Assembly: GCF_029784165.1 (NCBI RefSeq)
Contig: NC_073696.1
Location: 25,302,358 to 25,366,357 of the forward strand
DNA length: 64,000 nt
Source of the DNA: Wyeomyia smithii
Taxonomy: Eukaryota > Arthropoda > Insecta > Diptera > Culicidae
Direction of reading: 5' to 3'
This document shows positions 45,797 through 58,009 of this stretch, piece after piece (the stretch's first letter is position 1; each line of letters opens with the position of its first letter). The notes under the pieces were generated by a model, which made no database searches, had not been told where the DNA came from, and saw only the letters and a list, made by a program, of their open reading frames with translations. The translations under genes were made by a program, and so were the position numbers.

Positions 45797-45977
45797 ATAT
45801 TGAACTCGACCTTCTGTTTTAATTATACATAGACTTCGCAACCCCCTGTTTAGTGTACAGGACATTCGCGGGGGTAGTCCTACGATCCTATTGACACTAA
45901 CAGTCTCTCTGAGCCGAAACTCGAACCTTCGACCATTGAATAGTCCAGCATCCTACCTTGAGACCAACTGGGAGGAT
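45797..45977 (-). mobile_element. tRNA-derived SINE, reversed copy
   Basis: The reverse complement matches the SINE at 35008: CTCCCAGTTGGTCTCAAGGT head, a weakened B box GGTTCGAGTTTCGG, the GACTGTTAGTGTCAATAGGATCG body and AGAAGGTCGAGTTC near the end. The 3' tail is truncated. Confidence 0.82.
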
Positions 45978-46279
45978 CAGGGCTCGAAATACAAGTTTTT
46001 CAACACCGATAAAAATAGTTTCAAACTTGTTAGTGAGAGGCAAGATTGAGTTCCCATTCAATGAGGATTATGGAAGGTGAGATTTTGATTTTTGTCGTCA
46101 TTTTGAAATCAATTTTCTAGCAAAGAGCGTTTTTCTCAGATCCGAAAATTTACCATTCTATAAATATCAGTTCTTGTTTAACCATTGACTAGACCAGATG
46201 TGATTATTCCACTCCTCTTTCAAGTGGTTAAGTAGGAAACCAGCAAAAGGTGCCTTACAACGGAAATCAACAGTCTGAA

Positions 46280-46830
46280 GCTATACAGAAATGGAGAAGA
46301 TCCGAAATAGAGAAGATCTAGATCTTCCTGAAGTGACACCGAAATGAAGAAGATCTAGTCCGACATTCTTACGACATGCCCAGTCAACCGTAGCCTGCCG
46401 GTTTTGGCCGCATGGGCTATGGTGGGTTCCCCCAGCAACTGATGCAACTCGTAATTCATTCGTCGTCGCCATGCTCCAAGCGAGCTCCGGCCATAATGCG
46501 TTTCTTTATGTCTCTGCTAGTGTCATTGTCGGCGGTCAATAGTAAGCCGAAATACACAAACTCATCTACCACCACCACCTCGACTTCGTCACCTTCAATT
46601 AGAATCCCTAGTGGGAGGCTAACTAAGTTTTCCCTCGGGCCTCTACTTCTCATATGTTTTGTCACCGAACTGATGCTGATTCGGGCAAATTTGTGGAACT
46701 TCTTCACGAGACCAGCAGAACGAGCAGCGACGGAGCCATATCAGAAAACGCTGCTGAGCCTAAAGCCTGGGATTTGGGAGACCAATGAGCACAAGCTGCG
46801 ATCTGGCGCTTGATGGAGAGACCAGCATGG
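46280..46830 (-). pseudogene. RTE reverse-transcriptase C-terminal remnant
   Basis: On the minus strand EGDEVEVVVVDEFVYFGLLLTADNDTSRDIKKRIMAGA corresponds to the segment after the RT palm. After a shift, RRMNYELHQLL and KTGRLRWAGHVVRMSD-like pieces give the C-terminal region. Catalytic motifs are absent. Confidence 0.8.
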
Positions 46831-46839
46831 CCTCATCAA

Positions 46840-48325
46840 ACAGACGAAGACCGGTCATGAAACCAAGAAGATGATCGAGGACCACTTTCAGAAGCCATCG
46901 CCTACCCTCAAGGTATGACTGCCAACTTGGCAGTGCCAAGAAACCGAAAACGTCCAGCCGGGCCACAACCAGCGAGGGTGCTGGAAGTTAACCAGTAACA
47001 AAGAAGACGAGATCCTAGACGGCCACAAACACCGAAAACATTGTTCAGAACAATGTTGGTTCGTGAAAATGGTGGCAGACGGTGTATTTCCTATGTTAAA
47101 AATCCGATGTAGCTTCTTGATGGACTTCGTGAAGGGGATACAAACGACCCGCGAATGATTTCAAAACTCGATTAACAGAAGAATTCTGCAGACGAGAAGG
47201 CAGCCGACAACTGTTCCCTCCGCAGCAAAATGGAATCGCTGAGCGGAAAAATCGTTCACTGATGAGATGGCCTCTTGAATGCAAAATTTCCGTTGCGATA
47301 TTGGACCGAAGCTGTGAATACCACAAACTATTTGCAGAGCTGACTTTCTACCAAGGCGCTCCAGGTGACCCCGTAGGTGTAGTAAAGTGGAAAGAGAAAC
47401 CCATGCTGGACCGAACCAGGTTTGACTCGAAAACGCTGAAGGTGACGTTCATGGAATATTCGGCACAACAGAAGAAGTACCATTCCTAAACCTGGAGACT
47501 GACCGCATGGTAAATAGTGGAGACACCAGGTTCCTAACGATGAGCAGTAGCAACAAGAATGGAGCGCCAGACTATGACGTAAATGGTATTCCCAAAACTA
47601 ATAATTTGCCTCTCGTTGCTGAGTACGTTCCTGGTGAGCCAGCGAAGGCTGGGGAGAATTCCGATTCCGAAACAGAGACTGACAACGTCCCCAACGCACC
47701 AAATGAATTAATAGCACCGAGGAACAATAGCAAGAACGTAACAGTAACGAATACTTTCGTTTATTCTGTTCGACGTGGACGACATGTTAATAGTCAATCA
47801 ATAGCAACAACGAGCTCCAGCATGGTTGCTCCTTCCTGGAGAAGAATTTCATGATTATTCTCTAGATGGAACGGAGCATGGATTGAGATTTTCGTTGGTC
47901 ACGGGGTCGTGGCTAGATTCGGAATGGAACAAGCGAAATCACCACCAACTGGACCCTAGCTACCCAAACATCATCCATTCTCGGGTGCAGAGTGAGATGG
48001 CCGACGGAAACCTATAATTTCGAAAACTATGCAGACGCGAACTGGACGGAAGATCGCTATAACCGTAATCGGTTTCCGCATTTTTGCTCAAACTTGGCGG
48101 ACAACCGTTAGTTTGGACATCTTGGCAGCAGAGCTGTGTGTGATGCTATCTTCCGTCAACTTGGAACAAATTTACAGTATGCGCTGGTGCAACGTCTTGT
48201 ACATTTTGAGCGCGAGATACGGCCATCAAACGGAAGATTCAGGTTTAAACAATGATTTGTTAAAGGTTCCAGCTGCATATACCTCTATCTAAGTCAATGA
48301 CAACAACTTTTATAAAGATGGACTA
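46840..48325 (+). other. unrecognised coding-like tract
   Basis: Several plus-strand frames of 63-115 codons (47262-47489, 47507-47854, 47826-48017 and 48029-48292) lie end to end with balanced codon-like composition, as in a decayed transposon or gene. The 115-codon frame is rich in Asn, Ser and acidic residues and ends with a VRRGRHVNS stretch. I cannot name a family. Position directly before an RTE remnant is suggestive only. Confidence 0.35.
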
Positions 48326-48329
48326 AATA

Positions 48330-49430
48330 CAGAAGCTGGTGTTCGGGAAGTGGCCGATCATCCCCCGAATGTGCCGGCTGAGGATCAAAGACAGGTTCTT
48401 CAAACTCACCATCTCACCACTTCGGAAGCAGCATGAACTCACAGATGGACCAGGAGGCGAAAGAGTTCAAACCGGTGAGGAGAATGCACCAGCTGACCAA
48501 CGAAACGGTCTAAGACCCATCACTGTCTCCAAGAATATGGCCATACATAGTACCTTTTTCCAGCACTTGCTCGAAGCTACGCAACCGGAAGAGGATAAGC
48601 TGATTGAAGCCCCCCTCGAAGACTGTTGAAGCACTGTGGAAACAGGCATCAACTGCGTTGCGGAGAATATTCTGGGGCATGTGGAACGAAACTGACGGAA
48701 AGTGTTGGACTAGAAGAACGCTACGCAGGTACTAATATTGTGTCAAGCTAGCCGTGAGAACGCGAAGTTATATAGCCAGAAGGGGAGACAGCAACACTAA
48801 TTCTTTCAAGAGAAGTTGCGCCGCCAGAAATTGAAGGAGTTCGAAGAATTAGAACAGTTGAATTACTCTTTGAAAACCTGAAAGGTCTACCAAAAACTCA
48901 ACGCGCCGTGCACAGGTTTTGTGCCGCGAGCCAAAATGTGTCAAGAAAAGAATGGTAGCTTATGATGAACACCTAAAGTATTGCCTGCAAGACTGATTGT
49001 CAAGATTTGAGATTCCGAACAGCTGCTAGAGGAGTAAAAGAATGGAGTCATCACCCCCAGCTACAAAAAAAGACGACAAAATGGACGGTGAAAACTATCG
49101 TGCGATTACCGTTCTGAATGCCGCAAAGTTCTTTCTCAAATCATCTTACAACATCTATAGCCACTCGAGTTTTTCAAAGCCGAGAGCGAGCGGCTGTATA
49201 TTCCACCAGTACAATTTACCAGATTAGCTTGAAGGTATAGTCTGAGCGGAAGTTTTTGCTGGTAAATACCTGTCCGGTTTCCGTGTGAACGTGTGGCGTT
49301 GCATGTGTGCTGTCGACAAGGATGACTGACCAGCGCGTGTAAGTGGCGACTGGAGAGGAGTAGCCTAAGACCGAGTTTTATGAAGGGGGTTTTCTGGAAT
49401 CAATTGCCATAAAAGTATGCAAAGTAAGTA
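48330..49430 (+). pseudogene. RTE remnant with 3' end
   Basis: KWPIIPRMCRLRIKDRFF (near 48340) is the endonuclease block seen as RWRPINDRLCVLRIKGRFF in the better copy. VYQKLNAPCTGFVPRAKMC (near 48880) is the linker before RT. KKDDKMDGENYRAITVLNAAK (near 49065) opens RT. The RT core is deleted. The extreme 3' end (CATAAAAGTATGCAAAGTAAGTAA, 49410-49432) repeats the 3' junction of the 4.37-kb copy with only two GTAA-like units. Confidence 0.8.
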
Positions 49431-49439
49431 ATGTTTAAG

Positions 49440-50820
49440 TTATGGTTTCTGGCATAATTTACGGTTCATTGCAAATACAGCATTTTACGTCAATTTGTTC
49501 TGCACAGGAATCTCGTAAAGTAATTGAAATCAATTATATTGTTATCAAACTATCTAGATTTAACATTTTTTCGGACGATAAACTTTCATTTTTACCTGCC
49601 CTAAAATCCGCAAAAAATATTTAACCTATTACCGGACCTAGATCCCGATTTTTCTCCAACGTGATTTTCATGATGCGGACTTGTATTTTTTTGTAGAAAA
49701 ATTCTTGGTATCATAAACATGCCCTACTACGAAGTTGACTAGTAAATTTGATTTCAACACGATTCGATTATTTTTGTGCTGCCTTCCCAAAACAAGTAGT
49801 TTTTTCAGGAAACAAGTACAAGCATGACGTTCTATCGTTGGATACACTTCCGACCTTTTCTTTGATTGCTTTAATTTCTTATCCACATGGGTGATTAAAT
49901 ATTGATTTTTTTTTTTAAATTAAGTTAAATACACGTATAAGATTGCGTCAAGGTTCAGCACGCTGTAAATTACTATGATTTCGGTTCTAGTCTCCAGAGC
50001 CTAACAAAAATATCCAGGTAGAATTCTTTAAAAATGCATCTGCTTTTTTTATTACTTCAAAAATCTGTGCAATGCGTTCCCCAGTTAGCGTGGTTTTGTG
50101 ACGCTTTATATGCTTTTTGCAGATTTTTGCACAGCTGTGCACATAATGTTTGAGATTTTTACTATGTAGAAACATAAAAAAAATTACGCTCACAGAAGAT
50201 AATTGAACATAAAGTCCCATATCTTCAGTAATTTTGTTTTCTAGCTCTGATATTTATGTTTCTTCAGCAATGTTTTTGGTCTAAGTTCGAAATACATGTC
50301 AAACTTTACACACTATTAACCTGAGAAAGACTCTGCAAGTTTTTGAATTAAATTATATGTCTCTTAACATAAGCTACGCCTCTATGACCCTTTCTTTATG
50401 TCTAGGAGGAAGTAAGTCAATTTTGGTAGACATTGGTCCAGGCGTTCCGGAGTGACACAAAAATATAGGTGCATGTTGATATATATCAAACTCAAAACAC
50501 CTTTTGTGCATTCAGCATGCTTGGTGGGACCTTCCGCTTTCAAAAAATAATACTCGCTTTAGGGGTTAATTTAGTATGAAAACTACCGGAGGATGTCAAT
50601 TAACAAAGCATTGAAAACGTTTCATGAAAAAAATACAGTGTTGCACCACCTTCAGGGTTTCCAATGAGATGTTTGAATAATCTGAAGGAATTCTGGTTAC
50701 ATTCCAAATAAAATATTTTCCAAAAAGACAAAGAACAATAGGGGAACTCGGGCTGAAAAAAGGTTTGAAGATTTTGTGTTTTAATTGTCTGACTAGATTA
50801 TTTGAAAAAATAGAATTCAT
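49440..50820. other. AT-rich region, no gene recognised
   Basis: Only short frames without motifs. No defined repeat was seen. Confidence 0.5.
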
Positions 50821-50821
50821 A

Positions 50822-51240
50822 AATTCGGGCGTTTCCAGCTTTCCAGAAACTGGAAGTCGCCATATTGAAGCTCAAAATAGCGCCGAGAATTGATCCTTGA
50901 TTTCAAAGCGTCATCCAGATTCGGAAAGAACCTAAGTCGGGAAGCATTCGATTTTTTTTTTGAGCTTTCAGAAATCGAAAATTGCCGTCTTGAATATCAA
51001 ATGGCATCGGAATCTCGATTTTAAGTTTCTTGCATAGTAACAGATCTGGAAAGAATTTTTTTCCGGCGTCTTCAATTAGACCCAGCTTTAAAAACTAGAC
51101 ATAGTCTTTAGTCGTCTTTCGTAGATTCCCAGTAAGCGAAAGTCGCCATCTTGATTTTCACAATGGCGCGCAACACCGATTTCCGGCGTGGAACACCAAT
51201 TACAGATGTCGGCATCTTGGTGTGCGTCGTACTGACTCTG
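50822..51240 (+). repeat. CGCCATCTTG-type repeat, third cluster
   Basis: CAGAAACTGGAAGTCGCCATATTGAA near 50850, TGCCGTCTTGAATATCAAATGGC near 50983 and AAAGTCGCCATCTTGATTTT near 51139 are spaced ~135-155 bases. They match the family at 4.5 kb and 16.5 kb. Confidence 0.65.
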
Positions 51241-51244
51241 GACA

Positions 51245-54200
51245 CATGACCGACTGCCTGAAGACCCCATCCCCTTTAGTGGTTTTCTTTTCCCCTTCCA
51301 ACACGTCAATGATAAAAAGAACAAGTATGCTGAGGTTGGAAAATTGGTTCAGGTTACAGAGTTATTATGGAACATACATTACGTTCACTTTCCTTACGTC
51401 AACCACACATCTACTGCTGCAAAAAATAATAAAATTTAAAACATACAAAAGTCGTTAGACTTTCAGAGAAAAGATGAATGATTATTTCAGCTTTTACATG
51501 GATTACGGATAAAAATTATTTTGCACTAACCTCGATCGACCAAACGCACCCAATCTACCGGTAACTCATGTGGCACTTTTCATTCACGCACTCACCGGAA
51601 TTAAATACGCACTTCCGGACCCGAGAGCTGCATATCAACGGCAGCAATTGGCGCCCCGCCGGAAATAAGCTGCAAAAGTTGTTCCAATGCAATGCAATCG
51701 GTAATGTTGAACTATATTTCTGCACCTGTACACTCTATACTGTACTACTAGAGCTGTCAGATGTTATGCTTGCGAGTGCAATCGTACAAACATTTCACAT
51801 ATATGTTGTGTTGTAACCTTTCGCACTCATTACCGGTTCTGATGAGTGAGTAATGAAATAATCGCAAGTGCGTTCGGACATTTACACGCACTGTGAAACG
51901 CGCTGCACGGCGCTGTCGGATGTCGGCTGTCATACGAGTTGCGCAAATCGATAAGACTTGCCAGTAGGGTTTCTTTCTGCTTGCCTCTCCTAGTACCCCG
52001 CTCGGCAACAGCCGAGGGTAACTAGATTGCAACATTGTAACGAATTTTCAATAACGACCGAATATCGTAACATGTTATTATCTTAAATTCATTGATACAA
52101 GAGACAGTAATCATCTGCGATCTTGTTAAGACCCGTCCGTCCCCTCGTGCAACGTGTATTAATGCAATGAAAGCTACTGAAGCAGATGAGACAAATTGCC
52201 GTTTCCATAATCATAAAGAATTCAACACGAGGAGACGATGTGTTCCCAAATTGAAATTACCTTTCGCAGGATCACTTTCGTTGTCATCTTGGTGACTTTC
52301 CTCGTTCTCTGCTTCCTCGCTTTCTATCATAAATAAAAAAGTCATAATTGTAACAAATGATACAGTGCGAAACAATTTATGCTCGTTCCGCGTTTAGCAG
52401 CCATTTCTCGCCTACTGTAAGAATATATATTTTCTCCGGTAAGAAGTCTAAATTGCTCTCCTTGAAAAACATTTCCGTAAGTGTTTTCACGCTCGTTGAC
52501 ATCTTCAGAGTTCTTGTGCAAGCGTTTCGTTTGCCGATGTCGGCAATTTTTTTTTTGTTTTATGCCAGAGCATCCACTCTTACGACATGTAAGCCCTGCA
52601 AAGCCTACCCATAGTCATAGTGAAAAAATAATTAAATTTTCATCCCCGTGCCGTCGTCCAACTCCAGTGCAAACGACCGTATGACAAGTGTTAAAATTAT
52701 TAAATTTATATTACCACGGGAATTATATATTCCAACCGAAATCACACAAAAGTAGGCTCACACAGCCACCCACCGCCGCCTACTAGGGGCGGCTTGGTGA
52801 AGTGCGAACGGTTCCTGCGGGGATTCCTTCCGAATGCTACGTCCATCGCAGCAGGCGAACGCCTGGGCGAACGTTTCGGTCGTCAGGTGTGCTTCCTGCT
52901 AGGCTAATGCACTTAATGGCACTTGGGACATCGGCATTCGCAAGGGCTGTGAAATAAAATTGTCCTATTTTACACAGAGATGACGGCAACTGGGCGGCGT
53001 ATAAAGGCCCGACCGAATTTGTGGTCGCATAAAATTTTCTCAGCTCTTCTCCGGCAGACGACCGATTCTCTTTGTACCGCTGGGGTGTGCCACTCGGAGG
53101 TTAATAATTGATGAGTTGTTTTCGAATGTTCCTTTTTTAATTCTCGGCCGAAAAGTAAATTACATTTGCTCTGATGTTTCGCTGTCAACGCCGCTGAGAT
53201 GTGAACAATTTGGCGAGGGAGTGTTTAAACATTTACGATGTTACAACTCGAGATTCGGGATGGAATAGAACGGGTTTAATTATTCTAAGTAAAGTAGGTA
53301 AGTTCTGATGTTGTGTTGAGGTCTCCTTTCATAAAATTTTTAATATGGTGTCTGATACTCCAACTGTATTGTTCAAACATTTACTTGTCAATGACTATAC
53401 TTTTACATACAGCATGTCTGCTGACATGCTATTCTTGATATCTTGTATGGAAATGCGTTGAAAAACAGTAATATGTACAAATAACACGAAAGTACAACAG
53501 TAACGGCATAAGAAACCAGAATGGAAATAATTTAATTCAAATTGGAGTAAACTGCAAAGAAAACTAAAAAACCAGAAAAAGTGAAAACTAAAAATATGTC
53601 AAAAGCGAAGTCAATTTTAAAAAAACAATAACAGAAAATCACCTTAAACTAAGCTCAGAAATGTGAAATTTCGTCTTTAGACCAAGGTAAGCTAAACTAC
53701 AAAAAGATTGAGGTCAGAATCACCAAAAAACGCCTGTGACTCGAATTTGAAATCTAGTCAAAATATCAGAAACATTTTTTATTATTTAAGCAAGTTAATA
53801 GGCTCTGTTCTGTAAGGATACACATCAGTACAGATGTCACCAATTCCTATTTAATGGGACGGGGGGCGAATGAATATTTTACCCATTTAAACGTTCGAAG
53901 CAGTTATTCTAAATGTGCATTTTATTGCATACTGCTAACGAGTTTTCCCAATAGTCTTTACCGTTTGTAACTAGGCGAGAGACGTCATTTCCGTTGCATT
54001 TTGCCTAGCCTGCGTGGATGATGGTGATAATAATGATGATGATGATGATGATGTTGACGTTGTTTGTTGCAGTACTGAAAGGGCGTATCAGCAGCGAGCC
54101 ATTTTGCGACAAAGATGCACCCATTTAGGAGGTGTTGTCGCTTCCAATAGGCACAAAACTGCATTGCCCCGGACTGGACTGAACTGCACTGCTGCACGAG

Positions 54201-55925
54201 GGCATGGGACAACAGCTACAAAACGGTGCGCACTTATTCATTCCGATGTGCGGCTGTATAAAATATCGTAAAAAGCAATTTGCATGCAGATGGAAATGAT
54301 GGCTATTTATTCTTGTTTTGCCTCGATACAGTTTAAAAATTGTGGCGCATAGCTCTGAAGTGCTTGGTAAAGCCTCCAGTTTTGTCGACTGGAGTGGTGC
54401 CCGGGACCATCGGACAGCCCCCAAGCCAATCCCACCCAGCAGCAGCAACAGCAATTTGTTGGGTACGATCGAAATATCAACTGCATGGCCTGCTGCATTT
54501 GACTAGCAGCTCTAGCCTGCTGCCACCCGGAAGACCCGGAGACCGGAATGCATTTTTACACCTTTTATTATTATTATGTTGTGTTGTCAAAACGAAATAA
54601 ATGCATGTGCAGTGTGCATATTTCTCTGTGTCATATGGTTAATCGATGACAATATGCTGCAATAAAAGTATCAAACCCATTATGAAGTGCGTGTGTACTT
54701 TATCGGTCGCTCTCTCGGTTTGCAAATGGGCTTCCAATTCCGGTACTGCCTCCGCCCAACGGACCACTTTCTCTCTTTGTCCTTCTGTCAACTGTGGTCA
54801 CCCCGGCGTTTGATGCACTTTGTCGAACGAAAATGGGGGCGAATGCATTGCAAAAGGGCTTGGTTTTGCAGCTTGAATTGCATATTAAATGAATTTGAAA
54901 ATCATGAACATTTTAATTGAGATAAAACCGATTGGGGATTACACGCCAGTACCGTACCGTTGGGTGGACAAGAAGCGGACAGCGGTGTGGACATGCACTT
55001 ATTGGAGGCTTCCGCAATTCAACTGCCGGCTGTCGGTTTGTCATTTGCAGCAGGTTGAAGCAATTGGAAACGACTTAATTAATTGTTGTGATTTTCTATC
55101 CTCTACGATGTGGCTTCCGATGTGAATGCTAATACAGCCTCGCTCTCTCACTAATGGGATGGTCAAGTGGAATTGAGCCGTCCATCGTGGTCTTGCGGTT
55201 GTTTGATTTAGCTCCGATCGTGTGAGGGTGAAACTTTGGTTTTAGACTGGCATGTCCAAGGGAGCAACCAGCGGTACACACACTTTGTTTAATGACGGAC
55301 AATGCTGATGCTAGGGAATATCAAAGCAGGTTTGGGAATATTGCGTTTACTTGTGTACTTGGCACAGCCTACTGCTGGTAGAGTATTTGCATGGGATGTA
55401 CTTTTGGGTGTCCTAACAAAGGGCGGATTTACGAAAGGCCGAACCACATTGAACACAAAAGGCAAATTTACGAAAATACCTTCACGAGAGATACACTTCG
55501 AGAAAAAGTCACTTTTATTTAAATGTTCTTACACCTGACATTATTCGCCACATCACATTGAAAATTGAAGTGATTTAGTATTAATTTCGAAATGATGCGA
55601 ACAGATCCACGGAAATAACCATCATGTTTAAACCAATTGACTTACAGCTGCAATTACAATGGTAATCAAAAATAGCGACGGTTAGGAAACAGAAACATTC
55701 TCCATAGAGATCAACAATCAACTTAATATTAATATTGATATTTCAAAAAAATCTTTGAAAAAAATTGTATTGATCTAGAAAGGCGTAAACCTTTTGGCAT
55801 TAGTTTTATTTAAAGCATTGTAGCTCAGGAACCTTTAGTTGTTCAGTTCGGACTCGATAATCTGGAGTGCCGAAAATTTTTTCACTCCGCATAATCGAAT
55901 TTTACGGATAATCGAATAACCAAGT
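51245..55925. other. low-copy-looking region without recognised gene
   Basis: Mixed composition with GC-richer parts at 51520-52050, 52750-53200 and 53940-55270. Open frames reach 60-109 codons on both strands but carry no recognised domain. A GAT run lies at 54034-54053. No repeats were identified. Confidence 0.4.
54034..54053. repeat. GAT trinucleotide microsatellite
   Basis: Six to seven GAT units within a wider GAT/AAT-rich stretch. Confidence 0.8.
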
Positions 55926-57593
55926 TTTTTGACGTAGAACTACGTTTTTCTTTAGCCTACCACATAGGGATGTAAATAGGAAAACTATTACCGAAAAGGG
56001 GACGAAATATGTCCCTTTTTAAATGCTTATAAATCGGTTTGTTTTCAACCGATTTCCTTCATTTTTGCAGCAATTGTTTGGAAAATTATACACGCATCCA
56101 CCCAAATGTAGAAAATTGTTGATTGATTATGCAAACTGTTGCACTATTGATAATTGTCAAGCCTTGTTTAAACGAAAATTACGTCCTCTGATTGGTCGTT
56201 ATATGATTGCTTCCCAAGCACGGTCGACAGAATCATATACCTTGCAATTGAAAGCATGCTATTTGGCCTATATAAGAGCCTGTTTCAGCCGAAGCCGCTC
56301 ATAATTGTTCTGGACAGCGACAAGTTGTCAACAGCAGTCGTCCTTCCTTAGCAGCAGCACTAGCCCTGTGGTTCGTCACCACGTCTCAGGAGCAGCGCGG
56401 TTCTTCTCAGCGTGCCTCGCCAGACTGCCATTATTCCCCCGTGTTAGGGCAGCATGAAGATCGTCATCACCAAATCCAATTTTGAACAGCAAAATGCCTT
56501 TTTTCAAGGCAAATAAACAAGCCATTGAAAGTTAATAATTTTTGGCAACGTAAGCAAGCATTCTGTGCGGATTCTAGCAGTTACATCTGTCACGGCCGTC
56601 TTATTTACAGAAGGTGAAATAGCTTTCACAGTGCATGTTGTCCGTGTATCTTAACTCCCCCACTGTTGGGGCACAAAGGTTGCGATCAGCAACCGATTTT
56701 GAACAGCAAAATGCCTTTTTTCAAGGCAAATAAACAAGTAATTGAAGGGTGAAAATTTCCTAGCATCAACACAAGCAAACATTCTTCGCGGGATCCTAGC
56801 AATCAAATTCTGTTGTAGTTTATTTAGTTAATACCCCCACAAGGGACAGCGCAAAGGCTGCGATCAACATAACCGATTTTGAATAACAAACTGCCCTGTT
56901 AGAACGCATTCACAAAGGCAGTTAATTTGAATATGCAGAGCTAATATAAGGTCGATTCAATCAATCAGCATTAACAGAAATTCGACGTCTCCCAGCTGCC
57001 AAGTTGCAACATGATGCAACACGCAACAACGAGCAAACGAAATCGCTTGCTTGGTATTACAAGCCGTAATACGATAACGGTAAAATCGTTGCGTGTGTGA
57101 GAGCACCATCGGTGTTTACTAGCTGGATACAAAAATCAAACGCGAATTGTGGAATAATTCGTCTAAAGAACATTAGAGAATGTGACAACTGAACTGAAAG
57201 GCGTGGCCTATTACGTAGCACCCTTCGGCTATAAAAGAGTGTTTCTGGGAAAACTAACTACATTCATTAGTCGGAAGGTGAGCTGGATGGACCATCCACA
57301 ATGTTGACAGCAGTAGAAGCAGATACAGCACTCAGAAGTAACAGCGCGTTGCGCCTGTGGCTGCCTTCAAATAAATAAATAACTTGCGCTGTGGTTGGTC
57401 ACCACGTCTCAGTAGCAGCGCGGTTCTTCTCAGCCTGCCTCGCCAGACTGCCATTATTCCCCCACTGTTGGGGCAGCATAAAGAACTACGTTTTACTTTA
57501 GCATACCACCCAGGGATGCAAACTGAAAAACTGGGACGAAATTTGTCCCTTTTCAAATGCATGTATGGTTTTTAACTCGGCACGATCTGCTAA

Positions 57594-57761
57594 GGGGCCA
57601 TCCACATACCACGTGGACAGCTGTGGGAGGGGGGGGGGGTTGGGTAAAGTCCACGGTCTATACAATTTTTTTAGAATTTATATGGGCAGTTGTCCACGGA
57701 GGGGAAGGGGCGGGGGTCAAAATCGTTAAAAATCATCACCACGTGGTATGTGGATGGCCCC
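57594..57761. mobile_element. Harbinger-like MITE, copy 2, with empty-site proof
   Basis: A 168-bp unit with the same GGGGCCATCCACATACCACG ends as the copy at 17273 and the target duplication TAA (57591-57593 and 57762-57764). The matching place in copy 1 of the composite element (near 45262) reads CTGCTAACTG with a single TAA and no insert, confirming both borders and the TAA target. Confidence 0.92.
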
Positions 57762-57828
57762 TAACTACTGAACCCGGTTCACGAAATTCACAACCCCTCA
57801 TTAGTAGACATTCTAACTCATTACCCAA

Positions 57829-57925
57829 GTAAAAATATTAGTTTCATCAAAGTTTTATAGCGCTCAATACAGCCAAAAAAGCGCTATAAAACTTTGATAA
57901 AACCAGTTGTGTTACTAGGGTAATG
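57829..57925. repeat. hairpin-forming element, second copy
   Basis: Same structure as at 45317: CATTACCCAAGTAA and TTACTAGGGTAATG ends (13 of 14 paired) and the perfect inner 19-bp arms. The loop differs slightly, while the stems are conserved. Confidence 0.75.
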
Positions 57926-58009
57926 GAACACTCAATGCATTTGTTAATAGTGTACGTAGTTCTACGTCATTTATGCGATCGTGTCTTGGATACAACCTCC
58001 TACTTTTTT

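Larger units (their letters stand above)
55930..57969. mobile_element. palindrome-ended composite element, copy 2
   Basis: Same orientation and same order as the copy at 42771: left end TGACGTAGAACTACGT, left block with the 93-codon frame (56023-56304), TATA at 56268, three GAACAGCAAAATG..AAGGCA hairpin blocks (about 56480, 56700 and a diverged one at 56880), second TATA at 57227, a truncated internal left end at 57484 (GAACTACGTTTTACTTTAGC), and right end ACGTAGTTCTACGTCA (57954-57969) continuing to about 58005. It lacks the microsatellite and 654-bp MITE of copy 1 but carries a Harbinger-like MITE at 57594. Confidence 0.78.

Noticed and set aside
52860..52900. Second hammerhead-like ACGTTTCGGTC match
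   Set aside because: Only the GAAAC side matches; there is no CTGATGA partner across a stem.
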